NCBI GenBank assembly: GCA_041984585.1
Contig: JBHIXX010000033.1
Span: 1 to 30,565 of the forward strand
Reading direction: 5' to 3'
DNA from: Pseudolysinimonas_A sp041984585
GTDB lineage: Bacteria; Actinomycetota; Actinomycetes; Actinomycetales; Microbacteriaceae
Length of the DNA: 30,565 bases
Shown here: positions 23,731 to 30,183 of the stretch, one piece after another
How the letters are laid out: the number at the start of each line of letters is the position of its first letter
Position numbering within the stretch: position 1 is the first letter of the stretch
The notes under the pieces: model-generated
Databases searched by the model: none
Told to the model about the DNA's origin: nothing
What the model saw: only the letters and a program-made list of their open reading frames with translations
Program-made: the position numbers and the translations under genes

Positions 23731-23878
23731 TCACGCTCCGCCGCGCGTCGAGACCCGGCGCCGGCAGCCGCTGCGATCGCGGCGGCGCGCCGCTCCCGAC
23801 CCGCGAGGCAGCCTGACCGGTTCCTTAGCACAGTCTGGATGAAACCGGAACGAGCGCCGAGGGTTCGCCGCGCATCGC

Positions 23879-23884
23879 TACAGT
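23879..23884 (+). promoter_or_regulatory. -10 candidate (TACAGT) for small membrane protein gene
   Basis: TACAGT lies about 50 bp before the GTG at 23934, which would give a leader of some 43 nt containing the Shine-Dalgarno GGAAGGA. Confidence 0.4.
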
Positions 23885-23933
23885 GAGGGCCGCGCGGCGA
23901 CCGTCGCGCCACATCCCCCCGGAAGGACGGAAC

Positions 23934-24278
23934 GTGGAATTCAGCGTGGTCATCACCCTCCCCCTCATCATCGGCGTCGTCGGCGGCGTGCTGGCGATCT
24001 TCGACGGCATCTACCGCACGCGTCGCGGACTGACCCTGATGGGGATCCTGATCATCATCGCGGCGGCGCTGTTCGTCGTGTCGCTGTTCGTGTCCGGCAT
24101 CCCGTTCGGCTCCCCGCTGCTCGCGGTGGCGTCGATCATCCTGCTGGTGCTCGCCCTCGCGTTCAACGGCAAGACCTACTCCCGCGGCGGCTCGACCATC
24201 ACCCTCGTCGCGATCATCCTGCTGGTCGTCTGGCTGCTGCTCTCGGGCGGCATCACCATCGCCGGCATCAACGGCTGA
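23934..24278 (+). CDS. Small integral membrane protein, unknown function
   Basis: 114 aa, almost entirely hydrophobic with about four membrane segments (roughly 4-22, 36-54, 60-79 and 90-108). A basic loop YRTRRG lies between the first two and a NGKTYSRGG loop between the last two. The start is GTG 23934 with GGAAGGAC upstream; the frame is open from 23883, but the added residues are Arg/Pro-rich. No family is recognised. It sits between tetR and a convergent aldo/keto reductase gene and ends at a strong hairpin. Confidence 0.72.
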   Translation: MEFSVVITLPLIIGVVGGVLAIFDGIYRTRRGLTLMGILIIIAAALFVVSLFVSGIPFGSPLLAVASIILLVLALAFNGKTYSRGGSTITLVAIILLVVWLLLSGGITIAGING

Positions 24279-24285
24279 CCCTTCG

Positions 24286-24323
24286 GACGCGGTCGGCCCG
24301 ACGCACGTCGGGTCGGCCGCGTC
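24286..24323. terminator. Bidirectional hairpin terminator
   Basis: GACGCGG-TCGG-CCCGACG (24286-24303) pairs with CGTCGGG-TCGG-CCGCGTC (24306-24323), 18 bp in all with two G-U pairs. It lies between convergent stops at 24278 and 24346. No U run follows, as is often the case in GC-rich actinobacteria. Confidence 0.75.
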
Positions 24324-24345
24324 TCAGCGTCTCGGCGCCCGCGCC

Positions 24346-25422
24346 TCAGGCGCTCGCGCGGTCGAGCGCCGCGACCTGGGCGCGCGTCAGCGCCACACCG
24401 GTCGCCGCCACCAGGTCGTCCACCTGCTCCGGACCCGTCGCCGACACCACGGGCGCCACCACCCCGGGCTTCACCAGCAGCCAGGCCAGAGCGATCGCCG
24501 CGGTCGACACCCCGTGCTCCTCGGCGATCTCGTCCAGCGTCGCCAGCACCCGCCATCCGGTGCGCGTGCCGAAGCGCCCCAGCTCGCCGCGGCGGCGCCC
24601 GCCGACCAGGTCGGCGCGCGAGCGGTACTTGCCGCTGAGGAACCCGCCGGCGAGCCCGAACCGCGGCAGGAATCCGAGACGCAGGTCGCGGACCACCCGC
24701 TGCAGGCCCTCCTCGTACTCGGCGCGGAACACGAGGTTGTACTGGTTCTGCAGCGCCACCATCGGCGCGACGCCGAGTTGGGCGCTCGCGATCCGCGCCT
24801 CGATCAGGCGGTCGCCGGAGTGGTGGGACGCGCCGAACCAGCGCACATCCCCCTCCCGGATGAGACGGTCGACCGCCAGCAGCGTCTCGCCGAAGTCGAC
24901 CTCGGGATCGTCGATGTGCAGCGAGAGCAAGTCGATGCGATCGGTGCGCAGACGGCGCAGCGAGTCGTGCACGGCCGCCGCGATCGCCGAGGCCGACACT
25001 CCCGGGTGGTCCGGTCCCTTGCCGACCTTCGTCGCCACGACGACCCTGTCCCGCGCCCCGCGCGAGCGCATCCAGTTGCCGATGATGATCTCGCTGCGCC
25101 CGCCCGCGTAGGCGTCGGCGGTGTCGACCAGCTGGCCGCCGGCCTCGACGAACCGGTCGAGCACGGCGTCGCTGGCGGGCGCATCGGCCGTCCAGCCGAA
25201 CACGTTGCCGTTGAGGGCCAGCGGGAAAATCTCGAGGTCGGAGAGCCCGACCCGGCGCCGGCCCGCGATCGGGATCGCGCCGGAGTCCGGAGCCGAACCG
25301 AGGTCTACGGGCGCAGCCGCCGCGGTGCCCGCGGCCGCCTGCGAACCCGTCGTCAGGGTGGGCGTCGGGCCGGTGCTGAGCGCGGTGGCGGCGCCACCGC
25401 CGCCCTCGTCGTACTCCGTCAT
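24346..25422 (-). CDS. Aldo/keto reductase
   Basis: 358 aa. NADPH-dependent (beta/alpha)8 oxidoreductase. The catalytic tetrad is visible: Asp100 and Tyr105 in VDTADAY, Lys132 in VVATKVGKG, and His169 in DLLSLHIDDP. NQYNLVFR and the late helices follow the family of YghZ/Tas-like aldo/keto reductases. The first ~58 residues are an Ala/Gly/Thr/Pro-rich extension that aligns with no AKR element. ATG 25422 has GGAGG about 8 nt upstream. The physiological substrate is unknown. Divergent from a small membrane protein gene across a 366-bp gap. Confidence 0.9.
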   Translation of the reverse strand: MTEYDEGGGGAATALSTGPTPTLTTGSQAAAGTAAAAPVDLGSAPDSGAIPIAGRRRVGLSDLEIFPLALNGNVFGWTADAPASDAVLDRFVEAGGQLVDTADAYAGGRSEIIIGNWMRSRGARDRVVVATKVGKGPDHPGVSASAIAAAVHDSLRRLRTDRIDLLSLHIDDPEVDFGETLLAVDRLIREGDVRWFGASHHSGDRLIEARIASAQLGVAPMVALQNQYNLVFRAEYEEGLQRVVRDLRLGFLPRFGLAGGFLSGKYRSRADLVGGRRRGELGRFGTRTGWRVLATLDEIAEEHGVSTAAIALAWLLVKPGVVAPVVSATGPEQVDDLVAATGVALTRAQVAALDRASA

Positions 25423-25590
25423 CGCGCTCGCCTCCCATGACCGCCCTCGGGGCGTCTCCCGCCGTCGGGGGCCGGCGAATCCGTGCTGGCAGCGTATCCC
25501 CGGCCGGATGCCGGGCCCGGGTGGCGTGGCCGAATCGTTAGAAGTCCACATCCGGGGTCACGAACCCCTCCCCGGGTCGCCGGGACGTCG

Positions 25591-25596
25591 TAAGGT
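25591..25596 (+). promoter_or_regulatory. -10 box (TAAGGT) upstream of membrane protein gene
   Basis: TAAGGT, GGCGAC (6 nt), GTG 25603. It has leaderless geometry, but the protein is better supported from ATG 25789, so the RNA may instead have a leader of about 186 nt. Confidence 0.45.
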
Positions 25597-25667
25597 GGCG
25601 ACGTGCGGGCGCTCGGGCGCCCGGCGCCGTCCCGCCCACAGTGCTGCGGGGCGGACACCACACTCCA

Positions 25668-25710
25668 GGGGGGCCGCCCCGCGAGCAGAGGCGCTCGCGG
25701 CCGGCCCCCC
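25668..25710 (+). repeat. Strong leader hairpin
   Basis: GGGGGGCCG (25668-25676) pairs with CGGCCCCCC (25702-25710), and CCGCGAGC (25679-25686) with GCTCGCGG (25693-25700), around the loop AGAGGC. That makes 17 bp with a small internal bulge. No U run follows. Confidence 0.7.
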
Positions 25711-25788
25711 GACCAATTCCCCGCCCGACTTCCCCCCGGCCCCATCCTTTTCGCCCCGGTGGGCGTCTCGAATGGTAGGAGGTATTCC

Positions 25789-26145
25789 ATGACCGCATCG
25801 CCCGGCGCTCCCGCGCCCCGTGCACTCCCCTGGCTGCTCCCCGCCGGCGGCGGGGTGCTGCTCGCCCTCGGCATCCTGTGGGCGATCCGTCCCACGTGGG
25901 GCTACTGCTGGGACGGCCAATTCGACGGCGGCTGCGCCGGCGGCACGGTCGACGGTCCCGCCATCGTGGGCGGCGCGCTGCTCGTGCTCGTCTACGCCGC
26001 GCTCGTCGTCGTCGCGGTGATCGGCCGCGGCCCCGCGCGGCTGATCCTGCTCATTCTCGGCACGTGCCTGCTCGGCCTCATCGCTGTCGTCGCGATGCTT
26101 GCATCCCTCGCCGGTCTCGGATCCGGCCCGATCCCCTACTACTGA
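25789..26145 (+). CDS. Small membrane protein, unknown function
   Basis: 118 aa with three membrane segments (about 13-33, 58-79 and 83-107). Between the first and second is a loop with two cysteines (YCWDGQFDGGCAGG), probably extracytoplasmic and able to form a disulfide; that is inference. ATG 25789 has a near-ideal AGGAGG 6 nt upstream. An in-frame GTG at 25603 with a leaderless-type -10 could give a 180-aa form, but the added 62 residues are Arg/Pro/Gly-rich and coincide with a strong RNA hairpin. It converges with pnp across a hairpin terminator. Confidence 0.72.
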   Translation: MTASPGAPAPRALPWLLPAGGGVLLALGILWAIRPTWGYCWDGQFDGGCAGGTVDGPAIVGGALLVLVYAALVVVAVIGRGPARLILLILGTCLLGLIAVVAMLASLAGLGSGPIPYY

Positions 26146-26166
26146 CCCGGTCCGGGCCGGAGACGA

Positions 26167-26200
26167 CGGATGCCGCCCTCCCGAGGGAGGACGGCATCCG
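26167..26200. terminator. Hairpin terminator between membrane protein gene and pnp
   Basis: CGGATGCCG-C-CCTCCC and GGGAGG-A-CGGCATCCG form a 9+6 bp stem with one mismatch and a 2-nt loop. It lies between convergent stops at 26145 and 26217 and can serve both strands. Confidence 0.75.
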
Positions 26201-26216
26201 GTCGTGATGCGGTGGA

Positions 26217-28472
26217 TCAGGCCTCGACGGCCGCCTCCTCCGCGGGAGCCTCGTCGGACTCCTCGACCACCGGGGCGAGCGAGAGCTTGCCGCGGTCGTC
26301 GATCTTGGTGATCTCCACCTGGATCTTCTGGCCGACGCAGAGCACGTCCTCGACGTTCTCGACGCGCTTGCCGCCGGCGAGCTTGCGCACCTCGGAGATG
26401 TGCAGCAGGCCGTCCTTGCCGGGCAGCAACGAGACGAACGCGCCGAAGGCGGCGATCTTCACGACCGTGCCGAGGTAGCGCTCGCCGACCTCCGGGGCGA
26501 TCGGGTTGCCGATCGCGAGCACGGCCGCGCGGGCCGCCTCGGCGGTCGGGCCGTCGGTCGCGCCGATGTAGACGGTGCCGTCGTCCTCGATCGAGATCTC
26601 GGCGCCGGTGTCGTCCTGGATGCCGTTGATCGTCTTGCCCTTGGGGCCGATGAGCTCGCCGATCTTGTCGACCGGGATCTGCACGCTGATGACGCGCGGA
26701 GCGGTCGGAGCCATCTCGTCGGGGCCGTCGATCGCCTGGTTGATCACGCCGAGGATGGCGGTGCGCGCCTCCTTGGCCTGGGTCAGCGCGCCGGCCAGCA
26801 CCGAGGCGGGGAGCCCCGAGAGCTTGGTGTCGAGCTGCAGGGCGGTGACGAACTCGGAGGTGCCGGCGACCTTGAAGTCCATGTCGCCGAGCGCGTCCTC
26901 CGCACCCAGGATGTCGGTGAGCGCGGCGTACTTCATCTCGCCGTCCACCTCGTCCGAGATGAGACCCATCGCGATGCCCGCGACCGGCGCCTTGAGCGGC
27001 ACACCGGCGTTGAGCAGCGACAGCGTCGAGGCGCAGACCGAGCCCATCGACGTCGAGCCGTTGGAGCCGAGGGCCTCGGACACCTGACGGATCGCGTAGG
27101 GGAACTCCTCGCGGCTCGGGAGCACCGGCACGAGCGCGCGCTCGGCCAGGAAGCCGTGGCCGATCTCGCGCCGCTTCGGGCTGCCGACGCGACCGGTCTC
27201 ACCGGTCGAGTAGGGCGGGAAGTTGTAGTGGTGCAGGTAGCGCTTCTTGGTGACCGGGCTCAGCGAGTCGATCTGCTGCTCCATCTTGAGCATGTTCAGC
27301 GTGGTGACGCCCAGGATCTGGGTCTCGCCGCGCTGGAAGATCGCCGACCCGTGCACGCGCGGGATGACCTCCACCTCGGCGTCGAGCGCCCGGATGTCGG
27401 TCAGGCCGCGGCCGTCGATGCGGATGCCCTCGGCCAGCACGCGGGCGCGCATGACCTTCTTCGAGGCCGACTTGTAGGCCGCGGAGACCTGACCGTTGGC
27501 CTCGGCGGGGAGCTCCCCGGCCTCGACCTTGGCGGCCACGTGCTCCTTGACGCGCGCCTTGAGCGCGTCGTCGGCGGTCTGGCGCTCGATCTTGTCGGCG
27601 ATCTGGTAGACCTTCGCGAGCTCGTCGTGCGCGAAACCGTCGACCACGGCGAACAGCTCGTCGGTGTAGTCGAGGAAGCGCGGGTAGTCCGCGATCTCCT
27701 TGGCGCTCTGCGCGGCCATCTCCGACTGCGCCTTCACCAGCTGGGCGATGAACGGCTTGGCCGCCTCGAGGCCCTGCGCGACGACGGTCTCGTCGGGCTT
27801 GACGGCGCCGCCCTGGATGAGGTTCCAGGAGCCCTCGGTGGCCTCCGCCTCGACCATCATGATGGCGACGTCCTCGGTGCCGTCGGCCGCGGTGACGACC
27901 CGGCCGGCGACCATCAGGTCGAAGACGGCGTCCTCGAGCTGCGAGTGCTTCGGGAAGGCGACCCACTGGCCGTCCGACATGAGCGCGAGGCGCACACCGG
28001 CGATCGGGCCGTCGAACGGCAGACCGCTGATCTGGGTCGACGCCGACGCGGCGTTGATCGCGAGCGCGTCGTAGAACTCGTCCGGCGCGATGCTCAGCAC
28101 CGTGATGACGACCTGCACCTCGTTGCGGATGCCGTCGGCGAACGACGGGCGCAGCGGGCGGTCGATGAGGCGGCACACCAGGATGGCCTCGGTCGACGGG
28201 CGGCCCTCACGGCGGAAGAACGAGCCGGGGATCTTGCCGGCGGCGTACGAGCGCTCCTCGACGTCGACGGTGAGCGGGAAGAAGTCGAACCCTTCGCGCG
28301 GGTTCTTGCTGACGCTCGTGGCGCTCAGCAGCATGGTGTCCTCGTCGAGGTACGCGGCGACCGCGCCCTGCGCCTGCTGCGCGAGCCGTCCGGTCTCGAA
28401 GCGGATCGTCCGCTTGCCGTACTTGCCGTTGTCGAGGACGGCCTCAGCGGCCTTGATCTCGGGACCCTCCAT
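26217..28472 (-). CDS. pnp: Polynucleotide phosphorylase
   Basis: 751 aa. Phosphorolytic 3'-5' exoribonuclease and RNA-tailing enzyme. Two RNase PH-like domains (about 10-240 and 335-560) flank an alpha-helical linker. The second includes YNFPPYSTGETGR, KRREIGHG and the active-site DILGAEDALGDMDFKVAGT. A KH domain follows (about 600-660, with IGELIGPKGKTINGIQDDTGA), then an S1 domain (about 665-735, GTVVKIAAFGAFVSLLPGKDGLLHISE). ATG 28472 has AGGAGA 8-9 nt upstream. rpsO is not upstream, and the M16 gene that usually follows is displaced. The long leader suggests autoregulation. Confidence 0.98.
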   Translation of the reverse strand: MEGPEIKAAEAVLDNGKYGKRTIRFETGRLAQQAQGAVAAYLDEDTMLLSATSVSKNPREGFDFFPLTVDVEERSYAAGKIPGSFFRREGRPSTEAILVCRLIDRPLRPSFADGIRNEVQVVITVLSIAPDEFYDALAINAASASTQISGLPFDGPIAGVRLALMSDGQWVAFPKHSQLEDAVFDLMVAGRVVTAADGTEDVAIMMVEAEATEGSWNLIQGGAVKPDETVVAQGLEAAKPFIAQLVKAQSEMAAQSAKEIADYPRFLDYTDELFAVVDGFAHDELAKVYQIADKIERQTADDALKARVKEHVAAKVEAGELPAEANGQVSAAYKSASKKVMRARVLAEGIRIDGRGLTDIRALDAEVEVIPRVHGSAIFQRGETQILGVTTLNMLKMEQQIDSLSPVTKKRYLHHYNFPPYSTGETGRVGSPKRREIGHGFLAERALVPVLPSREEFPYAIRQVSEALGSNGSTSMGSVCASTLSLLNAGVPLKAPVAGIAMGLISDEVDGEMKYAALTDILGAEDALGDMDFKVAGTSEFVTALQLDTKLSGLPASVLAGALTQAKEARTAILGVINQAIDGPDEMAPTAPRVISVQIPVDKIGELIGPKGKTINGIQDDTGAEISIEDDGTVYIGATDGPTAEAARAAVLAIGNPIAPEVGERYLGTVVKIAAFGAFVSLLPGKDGLLHISEVRKLAGGKRVENVEDVLCVGQKIQVEITKIDDRGKLSLAPVVEESDEAPAEEAAVEA

Positions 28473-28696
28473 GGGTCACGTCTCCTGTTCTCTCAGGAGC
28501 AGGAGCGGGCAGGAAGGACGTCGGCGCGCGGCGCGCCCCGGACGTCGGGTGACTCGAGTGTCGACCTGAGTGTCGGTCGGCAGAGCCCTGGCCAACAGTA
28601 GAAGTGCTCCGACGCGACGCCGCTTCGGAAGACCACCACCGGTGACCAGCTTCGTGCCGGCCTGCTCCGTTGGATGCGGTCGTCGGGTGACGACCA
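28473..28696 (-). ncRNA. Structured pnp 5' leader
   Basis: About 224 nt from the presumed start near 28696. It includes a GC-rich hairpin (28517-28546: GACGTC ends, GGCGCG/CGCGCC stem, 3-nt bulge) and a hairpin that masks the Shine-Dalgarno. Leaders of pnp are known targets of structure-dependent autoregulation, and an 'actino-pnp' RNA motif has been described in actinobacteria. I cannot confirm a match to that motif by eye. Confidence 0.45.
28482..28499 (-). promoter_or_regulatory. Shine-Dalgarno-masking hairpin of pnp
   Basis: On the minus strand CTCCTG (28499-28494), loop AGAGAA, then CAGGAG (28487-28482), which is the pnp ribosome-binding site 9 nt before ATG 28472. A second CTCCTG at 28505-28500 could pair with the same site. 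Confidence 0.55.
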
Positions 28697-28702
28697 GCGC
28701 TC

Positions 28703-28708
28703 AGGATA
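28703..28708 (-). promoter_or_regulatory. Extended -10 promoter of pnp
   Basis: On the minus strand TGGTATCCT gives TG-N before the hexamer TATCCT. No convincing -35 is seen, which fits extended -10 promoters. Predicted start near 28696. Confidence 0.5.
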
Positions 28709-28769
28709 CCAGTCGGGGCCGGATTCCGGCCTCTGGACAGGACGCGCGTCGTGCGGTGGACTGGAAGCG

Positions 28770-28793
28770 CCCGATCGGGCACCGACCGGTCGG
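28770..28793. repeat. Two adjacent palindromes upstream of dodecin gene
   Basis: CCCGATCGGG (28770-28779) and CCGACCGGTCGG (28782-28793) are perfect palindromes separated by CA. They lie directly before the dodecin Shine-Dalgarno and could bind a regulator or form leader stems. Confidence 0.55.
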
Positions 28794-28813
28794 GCTACTC
28801 GAAGGAGAGAGTC

Positions 28814-29020
28814 ATGGCCACCGTCGCCCGTGTCACCACCATCACCTCGCGCAGCGAGACGAGTTTCGAGGACGCCACCCGCGAGGGTGTGGAGCGCGCC
28901 AACAAGACCCTGCGCAACGTCACCGGCGCCTGGGTCAAGGAGCAGAAGGTCGACGTCGCCGGCGGCAAGATCGCCGCCTGGCAGGTGACCATCGAGGTCA
29001 CCTTCGTGCTCGACGACTGA
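28814..29020 (+). CDS. Dodecin (flavin-binding storage protein)
   Basis: 68 aa, the normal size. Dodecins form hollow 12-mers that bind FMN, FAD or related flavins and also CoA. The whole family pattern is present: TTITSRSETSFEDATREG (9-26), then GAWVKEQKV with Trp40 as the flavin-stacking residue, and the last strand AWQVTIEVTFVLDD. ATG 28814 is preceded by AAGGAG. It diverges from pnp; the 341-bp gap carries both promoters, the pnp leader and two palindromes. A strong hairpin ends the unit. Confidence 0.93.
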   Translation: MATVARVTTITSRSETSFEDATREGVERANKTLRNVTGAWVKEQKVDVAGGKIAAWQVTIEVTFVLDD

Positions 29021-29064
29021 CCCGCCCCTCGGCGGCCGCCCGCGCGGCCGCCCCGCCGGCCCGA

Positions 29065-29108
29065 CCCGGTCGACGACGCGGAAGGATCAGGACGCGTCGT
29101 CGCCCGGG
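29065..29108 (+). terminator. Hairpin terminator after dodecin gene
   Basis: CCCGG-T-CGACGACGCG (29065-29080) pairs with CGCGTCGTCG-C-CCGGG (29093-29108), 15 bp with one mismatch and a 12-nt loop. It lies between dodecin and thioredoxin; no U run follows. Confidence 0.6.
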
Positions 29109-29147
29109 ATCTCCCCCGGCGGCCAGCGCGCGGGCGTCCCGCTCTCC

Positions 29148-29153
29148 TAGGGT
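29148..29153 (+). promoter_or_regulatory. -10 box (TAGGGT) for leaderless thioredoxin mRNA
   Basis: TAGGGT, GGAGGG (6 nt), ATG 29160. The GGAGG is too close to the ATG to act as a normal Shine-Dalgarno. Confidence 0.6.
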
Positions 29154-29159
29154 GGAGGG

Positions 29160-29540
29160 ATGGCGACCGTCGATCTGACCACCGAGGACTTCGAGAAGAC
29201 CGTGCTGGGCGACGGGATCGTGCTCGTCGACTTCTGGGCCGACTGGTGCGGCCCGTGCAAGGCGTTCGCGCCGATCTACGGCGCGGCTGCCGAGGACAAC
29301 ACCGACATCACCTTCGCGAAGGTCGACACCGAGGCGAACCGGGAGCTGTCGGCGGCCCTCAACATCCGCTCGATCCCCACCCTGATGGTGTTCCGCGACG
29401 GCATCGGCGTCTTCGCGCAGGCCGGTGCGCTGCCGCGCCCCGCCCTCGACGACCTGATCGGCCAGGTGCGCGCGCTCGACATGGACGACGTGCGCGCGAA
29501 GGTCGCGGCGGCCCAGGCCGAGCAGGGCGACCCCGCCTGA
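29160..29540 (+). CDS. Thioredoxin
   Basis: 126 aa. Cytosolic disulfide reductase. The active site WCGPC holds Cys30 and Cys33, with the conserved Asp24 in VLVDFWADW. The cis-proline is Pro73 (RSIPTLMVF), and GALPRPALDDLI replaces the usual final G-A/F-xxK-xx-L helix. A C-terminal extension of about 20 Ala/Asp/Glu-rich residues (after ALDMDD) makes it slightly longer than trxA. No signal peptide is seen. It is transcribed on its own -10, and a small membrane protein gene follows 40 bp downstream. Confidence 0.95.
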   Translation: MATVDLTTEDFEKTVLGDGIVLVDFWADWCGPCKAFAPIYGAAAEDNTDITFAKVDTEANRELSAALNIRSIPTLMVFRDGIGVFAQAGALPRPALDDLIGQVRALDMDDVRAKVAAAQAEQGDPA

Positions 29541-29543
29541 CCC

Positions 29544-29571
29544 GTATCGGCGGGCGACGGCATCCCGATAC
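29544..29571. promoter_or_regulatory. Inverted repeat overlapping the -10 of the next gene
   Basis: GTATCGG (29544-29550) and CCGATAC (29565-29571) are perfect complements 14 nt apart. The right arm runs into the TACAGT -10 at 29569-29574. It could be an operator or a weak attenuating hairpin. Confidence 0.5.
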
Positions 29572-29574
29572 AGT
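29569..29574 (+). promoter_or_regulatory. -10 box (TACAGT) for leaderless membrane protein mRNA
   Basis: TACAGT, CATGCC (6 nt), ATG 29581. Confidence 0.6.
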
Positions 29575-29580
29575 CATGCC

Positions 29581-30087
29581 ATGACCGACGCCGAGAACAC
29601 CCCCGCCGTCCCGCCCGCGCAGCCCGCCACGCCGGCCGCCGTCCCCGCCGAGACCGCTCCCCCGGCCAAGAAGCGCCGCGCGCTCGGCGCCTGGTCGTTC
29701 GTGCTCGCGCTGCTCGCCGTGATCGGCGACCTCATCGTGACCGTCATGATCGTGGTCGCCGTCGTCGGCGGCATCAACTCGGTCAGCTCCACCGGCAGCT
29801 TCGACGGGATCGGCGAGATGGTCGCCCTCCTCGGCGCCGGCCTCGTCTTCGCCGGGATCGTGTTCATCGGCGGCCTGCTGTTCGCGCTGCTGTCGATCCT
29901 GCTCGCCATCATCGGGTTCGTCCGCCGCAGCGGCATCGTGCTCGGCGTGTTCGGCGTGATTCTGTCGCTCGGCGTGCTCGCCGTGCACCTGTCGATCCTC
30001 GGCGCGCTCCTCGCCGCCGGCCAGGGCATCGCCGGCCTCGGCGGCGTGCTCGGCGGCACCGACGTCAGCGGCCTGCTCGGCGGCTGA
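29581..30087 (+). CDS. Membrane protein with Pro/Ala-rich cytoplasmic N-terminus
   Basis: 168 aa. Residues 1-30 are Ala/Pro-rich, followed by a basic KKRR stop and then three or four membrane segments (about 37-60, 80-103, 105-118 and 120-145). The C-terminus is Gly-rich (GLGGVLGGTDVSGLLGG). The overall plan resembles DUF4190-like small actinobacterial membrane proteins, but I see no diagnostic motif. The start is set by the -10 6 nt upstream. It is followed by a clear terminator and a convergent ion-channel-like gene. Confidence 0.75.
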   Translation: MTDAENTPAVPPAQPATPAAVPAETAPPAKKRRALGAWSFVLALLAVIGDLIVTVMIVVAVVGGINSVSSTGSFDGIGEMVALLGAGLVFAGIVFIGGLLFALLSILLAIIGFVRRSGIVLGVFGVILSLGVLAVHLSILGALLAAGQGIAGLGGVLGGTDVSGLLGG

Positions 30088-30101
30088 CCCGCCCGACCAC
30101 C

Positions 30102-30134
30102 GGAGCGCCGTCGACCCCGGGTCGGCGGCGCTCC
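30102..30134. terminator. Intrinsic terminator between convergent genes
   Basis: GGAGCGCCG-T-CGACC and GGTCG-G-CGGCGCTCC form a 15-bp stem including one G-U pair, with a 3-nt loop, followed by GTCGTTCT on the plus strand. Confidence 0.8.
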
Positions 30135-30183
30135 GTCGTTCTCCGCCCTTCCGCGCGCCCGCCGGGACCCGAACCCGCCGGGC

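Larger units (their letters stand above)
25423..25788. other. Intergenic region between aldo/keto reductase and membrane protein genes
   Basis: No conserved gene is evident. It holds a minus-strand -10 candidate TACGCT (25496-25491) for the reductase, a plus-strand -10 TAAGGT (25591-25596), a large hairpin (25668-25710) and the AGGAGG that precedes ATG 25789. A plus-strand frame is open from GTG 25603 into the membrane protein gene. Confidence 0.6.

Noticed and set aside
23730..23880. Inverted repeat CCGGTT...AACCGG downstream of tetR as terminator or second TetR operator
   Set aside because: Six bp with a 20-nt loop is weak, and it does not resemble the operator at 22958-22985.
25520..25600. 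Possible tRNA-like segment (GTGGCCGAATCG... with a CCGGGGTCACGAACCCC arm)
   Set aside because: The T-arm lacks TTCRANNC, no acceptor stem pairs, and no anticodon arm of correct spacing is found.
26400..28601. 733-codon open frame antisense to pnp
   Set aside because: Opposite a complete PNPase with all domains; no recognisable motif.
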